64,000 bases of DNA from NCBI RefSeq assembly GCF_004210375.1, contig NW_027467782.1, positions 38,367,771 to 38,431,770 of the forward strand, written 5' to 3'. The notes beneath the pieces are model-generated. The model searched no databases and was not told the origin of the DNA. It was given only the letters and a program-made list of their open reading frames with translations. This DNA comes from Tachypleus tridentatus (lineage: Eukaryota; Arthropoda; Merostomata; Xiphosura; Limulidae). The translations under genes and the position numbers were made by a program. Below, piece by piece: positions 58,513-64,000 of this stretch; the first letter of the stretch is position 1; each line of letters opens with the position of its first letter.

Positions 58513-58528
58513 AATAAAGATAAATAAA
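58513..58528 (+). promoter_or_regulatory. Candidate polyadenylation signals after the ATR stop
   Basis: Two AATAAA hexamers (58513-58518 and 58523-58528) lie 48-63 bp after the TAA. They would allow a short ATR transcript to end here, though AATAAA is common by chance in sequence this AT-rich. Confidence 0.4.
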
Positions 58529-59316
58529 AACTGACATGCTGTATCAAGCTATTATAAGTTTAGTTGGAATTTCTTTTGGTAGCATCTTGACTGAGATTTT
58601 TCCCTGTATCTCCTTTTTGTGGACAGTTAATGTTGAATTGTTAGTTAAAATAAACATTATGGCCATTCAAAGTAAATGGAATTGTTAATATTAAGTGAAG
58701 AAGTATCAGTAATAACCACTTGTTTAATATATTTACTTTTTAGTAAAATTCTAATTTCCTGAGAGCTAATTGAATAAGTAAAACTACTTAAATATTTAAA
58801 AGAAACCTAAGTTTTAGAACTTCATCTAATTAATATAAATTAAAAAAAAGTATTTGTGAATGTTTGGTGTGTAAGAAACTTTTCTAAATCTTCGAAAACG
58901 TTAAAAAATGAAACATCTAGGAGAATTCACATCTAGTGTACTTTGATGACAATTTTGTTTTAAATCTTTACATTATAAACTAAAATATTTGCACTTTTTT
59001 TAATACAGTACATTATGCAGAATATATTAAAAGCATGCAGCCATGTATGGAAAGTAATAAATTTAAAAGGCTGGCTGAATAAAGTGTGAATTGAGAATCA
59101 CCTTGAATATTAATATTTCTCAAAAACTTGAGACTTGAAGTATCCAGAAAAATTCCAAATGATTGTTTCTGAGTAAAATTTGTCAGTTATTTACTCTTGA
59201 TGAGTCATATTGGTCAGTTACTTGTATCTGACTTTAAAAATTCTGGTATTTATACAAGGAAATTATAAGTTAACATAACATAAGTTTAGCATTGTTCAGA
59301 GTAAAGTATTTACAGC
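58529..59316. other. Non-coding stretch after ATR exon 5
   Basis: AT-rich. I looked for the next ATR exon (UME domain) on the + strand and did not find it; nothing else is recognised. Confidence 0.55.
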
Positions 59317-59740
59317 AGTGGTGCACAAACTTTTTTGAGTCAGGGGCCACAAACAGACTTCTCGTAACTGTAATATGGACATGCTTTCAAGTAAAGCAAT
59401 TTTAATAATTACAAGCTACGGGAATTGTGAGCTCGCAATCTTTTATGAGAATTAAAGTTGTCAGAAGTATATTTACCTAAGAATTATATACTTAAACATT
59501 ATATTACAGCAATTATTGTAATATTGTATATGTAGGAAATAAGTACCAGGTATAATTTTTACAACACAACTAAAAGTAGAGTAAGAAACATAACCAGAGC
59601 AAATAGCTTCATTAATAAAATAAGTTGGTATTTGTTATAACTTTTGTGAAGAGGAATTGAAATTCATTTTTAAATCAGTAAAAAGTTATTATAACCATTA
59701 ATTGATTGCTTTATTTTAATCCATTGGCCAAATTTTTACA
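59317..59740. mobile_element. Possible hAT-like non-autonomous transposon end
   Basis: It starts CAGTGGTGCACAAACTTTTT and continues ttgagtcaggggccac. This C-A-G-T-G-G ... A-A-C-T-T-T-T-T pattern with a following ggccac is the usual look of one end of hAT-type elements. The matching inverted end and target duplication are not found, so the right boundary is only nominal. Confidence 0.35.
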
Positions 59741-59744
59741 GCCA

Positions 59745-60505
59745 CGACTTTGGACTTTAAAGCTTTGTTTTTATTAGGTAATGCACCAAGCCGTCTAACG
59801 GGACATTGTGACTTTTTACGAAAATCTCAAAATTCACTTTTTTCCACTCAATAGAACATGTCCACTGCAACCAACGGATCAAGGTGTCATTGCGACGTTT
59901 AAAGCTTATTATTTTAAGCGAACATTTTCTCAAGCAAGAAAGGCTACAACTAGAGAAGCTGCACTATCTATGACTGAATTCTGGAAAAATTACATCAGAA
60001 GTGCTGTCGAAAACATCAACGAAGCATGGTTCCAAGTTAGCAAGAGTAACATGAGAGCGACGTGGAAGCACGTTTTGCCTGATGGCGCAAGTCATTCCTT
60101 CAGCTTTGAGTCCGAAATTAGGGATGTTTCCGAAGACGTCATCAAAATTGGACACACTATTTATTTCGAGTCTTTGGTTGTGGCTAATGTCCGAGAGTGC
60201 ATTTACGCACATTCTCAAACTCTCGACAATGATACGCTCTTTAATTTAGACCAAGATCGGGCATATCAGGAAGAAGAAGAAAGTCCAGAGTGTAACGAAG
60301 GTACCAGTGAAGAGCAGGAAGAATGATTTATCTTACTGGAACTTGAAACAATGTTTCGGGCAGTGGAAACTGATACATACTTAATTATGAATCATGATTC
60401 AGACCTGGAGTGCGGTTATAAAATGTCATTCGATGTTACCGAGAATTGAAATAAAGAAAAAGAAAATGGTGCAACCAAGAAGAGATAGATTTTCTTTAAT
60501 CAGTA
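59745..60505 (+). pseudogene. Tigger/pogo (DDE_1) transposase, 3' fragment
   Basis: The fragment opens with LDFKALFLLGNAPSRL in one frame. After a one-base shift near 59800 it runs as an open frame from 59808 to 60326: NLKIHFFPLNRTCPLQPTDQ, GVIATFKAYYFKRTFSQA, then EFWKNYIRSAVENINEAW. An acidic C-terminus follows, and after another shift comes KKKKMVQPRRDRFSLI near 60455. Leu-x-Asp-Asn-Ala-Pro carries the second catalytic Asp in this family; here it is LGNAP, with Gly. The DNA-binding half is missing upstream. The frame is unusually well preserved for a relic, so it is younger than the LINEs, but inactive. Confidence 0.82.
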
Positions 60506-60639
60506 ACATTTTAATTTTTTTTTTTTTTTTTCAAAATTACAAAAAATTCAAAAGTTTACAAATTAATATCGCTTTTATTTTACCTCATAACTATTTCTAT
60601 TTTTCTAACTAATCAGGCTTAATTATTTCTACTATGAAA

Positions 60640-61650
60640 AAATCCCTTATGATACCCACGTATCGTTATTTTTCCTGTTGAAACTGTTCCCCGTTCAATG
60701 CTGATTCAATCAATGCGGTTGTGTTTCCCACGCATTAACCGCCCTGTACGAGGTATTCCTGTGTATTCCATTCTGTAGTTTTGTACCTATCAAGAATAAG
60801 ACTAATCACATAACGTGTTAGTTTACCGTTAGAAGCGTATAAATGCAGAGACGAATTGACATCAATAACCTCGTTTCATTCTTCGACAAGTAGCTGAAGT
60901 GTTTAGACGTGAGAAGTCATCGCTGCCATGTTGTCTTCATCGATCAGTTCAATCCTAGCGTCTCAGTTGACCCTAGAAAAACCAAAATTCTTCAGCGAGG
61001 AGACATGTTACTGCAGCTTTCAACACTCCAGGACCATGCATATGTATGTAAACCATGGAAAGTAGATATTAACGTTCAATGCTCTCCTGCCTGAAGTTCA
61101 CGTTGCTTGTATTCGATATTTATTAAGAACGTTCATTTGTCTTAACTCCTGCTGGAATTCGACATTCTCTGGAAACAACAACTTTCACGCAACTCTATGC
61201 TGCTCACAGAATTCATTCCAAGACCACGGCATTGCCAACTAACTTTGTTAAAGTTGTGACCGAAGACAAACAGGTAGCTGATTTTATACTTAAACACGGA
61301 TGTATCCTACAGTATTTTCATTTTAGTGCCGAACGCCCCAACATCGATCAACTAATCTTCAAAATGTCAAGTCTGTCAATCAGAGTACTTCTATTCCAGT
61401 AAGCTTCTCATCTTCATGTATGCCAATTATCTCTGATGCAAGCAGGAATACTTTAATTAATGCTAAGAAGAAAGACAATGATTCTCCGACCTACGTAGAC
61501 GTTACCTTTCAGCAGCGACTCAAACCAAAGAAGACAGCATCCTGCCAAGCTCAACCCACGCTCGTTAAGACTGCAGACGTATCAACCGCAACAAATATCA
61601 ACATCACGTTCAGCAAGAAGACTCAAACTTTTACATCAAGCTGGGAATGA
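60640..61650 (+). other. Unclassified stretch with TATA box and broken open frames
   Basis: This stretch has visibly more CpG and a more balanced composition than the flanks. A TATA-like box (TATAAA, 60838-60843) is followed after about 65 bp by the first of several open pieces: 60909-61094, a shifted run with LPEVHVACIRYLLRTF and VTEDKQVADFILKHGCILQY near 61070-61320, and 61420-61650 (Ser/Thr/Lys-rich, ending SKKTQTFTSSWE). These may be parts of one former coding region of about 220 codons. I do not recognise the protein; it could be the first open frame (nucleic-acid-binding part) of a retroelement or a decayed host gene. Confidence 0.4.
60838..60843 (+). promoter_or_regulatory. Candidate TATA box
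   Basis: A TATAAA in the context gaagcgTATAAAtgcagag, ahead of the open pieces described above. TATA-like strings are common in AT-rich DNA, but this one sits in the locally GC-richer segment. Confidence 0.35.
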
Positions 61651-62179
61651 GAGATTATATTAATGTACCTATCGTGTGAAATAAATGTTAAACATATTAT
61701 ATTTATAATACTATATCTAGTCCCATGAAAACTTTCAACAATTAGAATAATGTATAGCAATAATATTCAAACCACTTCAATTTCGACATGTCTGTTGCAT
61801 ACGACGCTTTTCATTCAACAATAAAGTGCGTTTTTTAAAAGATATGCCTAATGGTAATATATGGTCAAATTAAGGATATCAGTGTGAAGATAAAATTGAT
61901 TTTGGTTGTTATTAGTGGATATAAAAGAAAGGCCTTTTAGTGGGAATTTCTTAAAAACCACAATTGCACTGATGAAGTTAGTAAGAATCTTTACAATCAG
62001 ATTAAGATTTCAGCTCTGAATGAAACCATGAGGGAACATATGTATTGGGTAATATTAAAGTCAAACCATGAGGGAGAAATGCTTTTTAAAACTGTTGAGC
62101 TTCATAAGGAAATAGTCAAGGAATCTTTTCAAACAATGCTATGTTAAATTTATTTTTAACTTCAAATACAGAAATGATT
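61651..62179. other. Non-coding stretch
   Basis: AT-rich; the part after 61860 may already belong to the CR1-like element but shows no motif that I can name. Confidence 0.45.
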
Positions 62180-63060
62180 ATGGAAATTGGAGAACGTATA
62201 GATGCGTATGCTAAGTGCTCTATCAGGTGAAATGTTCTGTTGCAAATAGAGATAAATAACAACGATATTAGGGTCATAATTTAAAATAAAAATTGAAAGG
62301 ATGCAACAAGAATAATCTGTTCTGAATTGGTCAACTGAGTTATTTAGCGACACTGATCACATGTATAAACTTTTTAAAGGTAATTTCTTCAATATTCAAG
62401 ATAAACATATTCCTTACAGAATGAAAATGGTAGCTACAAGGAAACAATAAACAGGTTGACTTGCAACAGTTTAAGAAATAATATTTATTAAAATCATCAT
62501 AAATTTAAGAAATTTGAATTGACACGAGATTCATAAGATCAAAAAAGTTGTTGAAACAAGAAATGAAAATATGAAAAAAGATTGACTGTAAATTAAAAAA
62601 TTAAGAGTACAGACTTTTTTAAAGCACACAAAAAGAAAAGAAAATATTGTTTTATCATACGTGGAGATGCTGTTGCATAATCGTTTGTTTTTTTCCATAT
62701 TTGCCAACTAAAATAGCAGAACTAGGGGACACAAGTATAACTTATGGACTGGTAGGAATCATCTTCAGCTAAGGCAGTTTTAATTATTTAAGAGTTTGGT
62801 TGGCCTTTGGAATGGGTTATCTTCAGACGTTGAAAAAGCAGTACATAAGAGTTCAGATAAAAAGCTTGAAAAGTGTATGAATGATAACGACTGGCTTTAA
62901 TTATTTTTAAATTATTCTAATTTGGTTTAGAAGATGACACAACCGAGATTGACTAATGTTTTTCGAAAATACTATGTGAATAGAGTGTCATTGTGTGTAG
63001 GTCATACTGCACAATCTACGTTGTGAGAAAATTAATAAATTGTTAAAAATAAATATGTCC
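62180..63060 (+). mobile_element. CR1-like LINE fragment, plus strand
   Basis: Degenerate coding debris in the order expected of a CR1-type ORF2: endonuclease C-terminus (IEINNNDIRVI near 62255), the linker between endonuclease and RT (HIPYRMKMVATRKQ-like near 62405, then KFKKFELTRDS near 62510), then a jump to the extreme C-terminus (GHKYNLWTGRNHLQL near 62730 and LWNGLSSDVEKAVHKSS near 62810). The whole RT is deleted. The linker matches the - strand of 40830-40960, so both copies are of one family. Confidence 0.65.
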
Positions 63061-63304
63061 AGATTATTTTATTGTAATCATGTAACCGAAAATCATTATT
63101 GAGTTAATTTAATATTTAAGAGTTCGTTTCAATTATTCTACAGTATCATCCTTTTTTAGGATGATTTAATTGAATGGTAAGGAAAGTTAATTAACTGGTA
63201 AATTACTGATTTAAACTGATTATATTAATTATATATTGATTATATTCAGTGAAGCTTTGTTCATAAAATTATATCTCTTTCTGGATTGATTCCTCTGTAG
63301 CAAG

Positions 63305-63442
63305 TCTGTCTTGAATTCTGTTTCTGTTGTTTCATCATTTGAACAATAAAATCCAGCAGACAATTTTGTATTATCTGTCTTGAATTCTGTTGGTGTTATT
63401 TCATCATTTGAACAATAAAATCCAATACAACATTTTGCAATA
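63305..63442. repeat. Two-copy 69-bp tandem repeat
   Basis: Units start tctgtcttgaattctgtt at 63305 and 63374 and share tttcatcatttgaacaataa. They differ at about ten positions, so the duplication is not recent. Confidence 0.85.
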
Positions 63443-63482
63443 CATTTAATAAAATAAACAATACAATTTCAACTTTTTTTAA

Positions 63483-63488
63483 TTTATT
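63483..63488 (-). promoter_or_regulatory. Candidate polyadenylation signal for the PDZ gene
   Basis: AATAAA on the - strand, about 80 bp downstream of the stop of the PDZ exon. This is a fitting distance for a short 3' untranslated region. Confidence 0.5.
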
Positions 63489-63565
63489 AATTTACAATTT
63501 TAAACAACAAACATAACATATATAAATACACAAATTACTATTTACAATGAGAAATCCTTCCAAAT

Positions 63566-63744
63566 TCAAAATGACCGGGTTGTGAAGCGTATTTTGTCGG
63601 TATTTATTATCATATTTCTGATTTCTTTGATGTTTTTTCGGCTGACACTAACGCTATCTATTTCTAGAATTTCGTCACCGGGATCAAGAATTCCAGTGAG
63701 TGAAATAAATGTTTCGAAATTTTTTATACGAGTAACGAAGACTC
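63566..63744 (-). CDS. Terminal exon of a PDZ-domain protein
   Basis: On the - strand an acceptor TTTAATAGTTTCAG precedes an open exon whose first two bases complete a codon from an upstream exon. It reads VFVTRIKNFETFISLTGILD, then PGDEILEIDSVSVSRKNIKE, and ends TDKIRFTTRSF with a TGA. The pattern V-F-V-T-R-I ... G-I-L-x-x-G-D-E-I-L-E-I-D ... I-x-x-x-I is the middle and end of a PDZ domain, a module that binds C-terminal peptides of partner proteins in scaffolds. The carboxylate-binding loop would be in the preceding exon, outside the window. The protein stops right after the domain. The parent protein is not identified; polarity proteins of the PAR6 type have a similar PDZ, but I cannot assign it. 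Confidence 0.7.
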
Positions 63745-64000
63745 CTGAAACTATTAAAACAATAAATATATACATATATGTACACTTTGTAGCAATTTTT
63801 TGCTATTTAGTGCGTCAATCTTCTTTACTAAAATTCGTCTATGAATTGCTAACTTGCTTTGTTTAACAATGTTAATGAGGTAAGACACGGATACAAAATA
63901 GCTTGAAAACATATTGTCCGAATAAGAAAAGAAAATGTTTGAATATTTAGATCGCGTTAACCAGTTAAAATCCTTCCTCTTCTCTTTTCACAACAAAAAC
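63745..64000. other. Intron side of the PDZ gene
   Basis: By orientation this is the intron upstream of the PDZ terminal exon. No further exon is visible before the window ends. Confidence 0.5.

Noticed and set aside
63582..63866. 94-codon + strand open frame over the PDZ exon
   Set aside because: It is antisense to the PDZ exon, which has splice, stop and polyA support; the + frame has none.

Overview
This is a eukaryotic window: AT-rich, split genes with GT..AG introns, dense decayed transposons, and one 500-N assembly gap. The best guess for the organism is an arthropod of the chelicerate side, probably a horseshoe crab. That rests mainly on a tRNA-derived SINE family (30584-30834 and 33873-34108) that I associate from memory with horseshoe crab sequence; it is an inference, not a search result.

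The left 28.8 kb (1-28792) is one unbroken satellite array with several levels of order. The base unit is about 40 bp. Units run in blocks of one orientation, and the blocks alternate in strand. Four unequal subunits of about 1.3-2.3 kb make a higher-order unit of about 6.49 kb, which recurs about 4.4 times with very high copy-to-copy identity. No gene is seen there; the short open frames are translations of the satellite. The array runs into a 500-N gap (28793-29292).

Right of the gap is a decayed non-LTR retrotransposon (29293-32674) split by a SINE. After it come five well-formed exons of an ATR checkpoint-kinase homologue on the + strand (33421-33600, 35736-35902, 51779-51890, 57603-57797, 58247-58465). 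They join in one open frame of 290 codons, but code only for parts of the N-terminal helical solenoid. About 470 residues expected between exons 3 and 4 are missing, and the frame ends just before the UME domain with nearby polyadenylation signals, so the FAT, kinase and FATC regions are absent. This is a truncated or internally deleted ATR copy, such as a decaying duplicate, or a misassembled one.

The ATR introns are full of dead transposons: a Tc1 element with intact ends and mutated catalytic residues (35932-37120), a CR1-like LINE on the - strand (39790-41090), a Ty3/Gypsy element reduced to two LTRs and an integrase scrap (41481-43108), BED/hAT-like and pyrimidine-rich retroelement debris (44030-49560), and a nearly full-length broken hAT transposase with its own in-frame intron (52590-55765). 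Beyond ATR lie a Tigger/pogo transposase remnant, an unclassified stretch with a TATA-like box, a second CR1-like fragment, and on the - strand the terminal exon of a PDZ-domain gene (63566-63744) that continues outside the window.

The most unusual structure is the satellite: hierarchical, strand-alternating, and built of monomers that each contain two small dyad symmetries.
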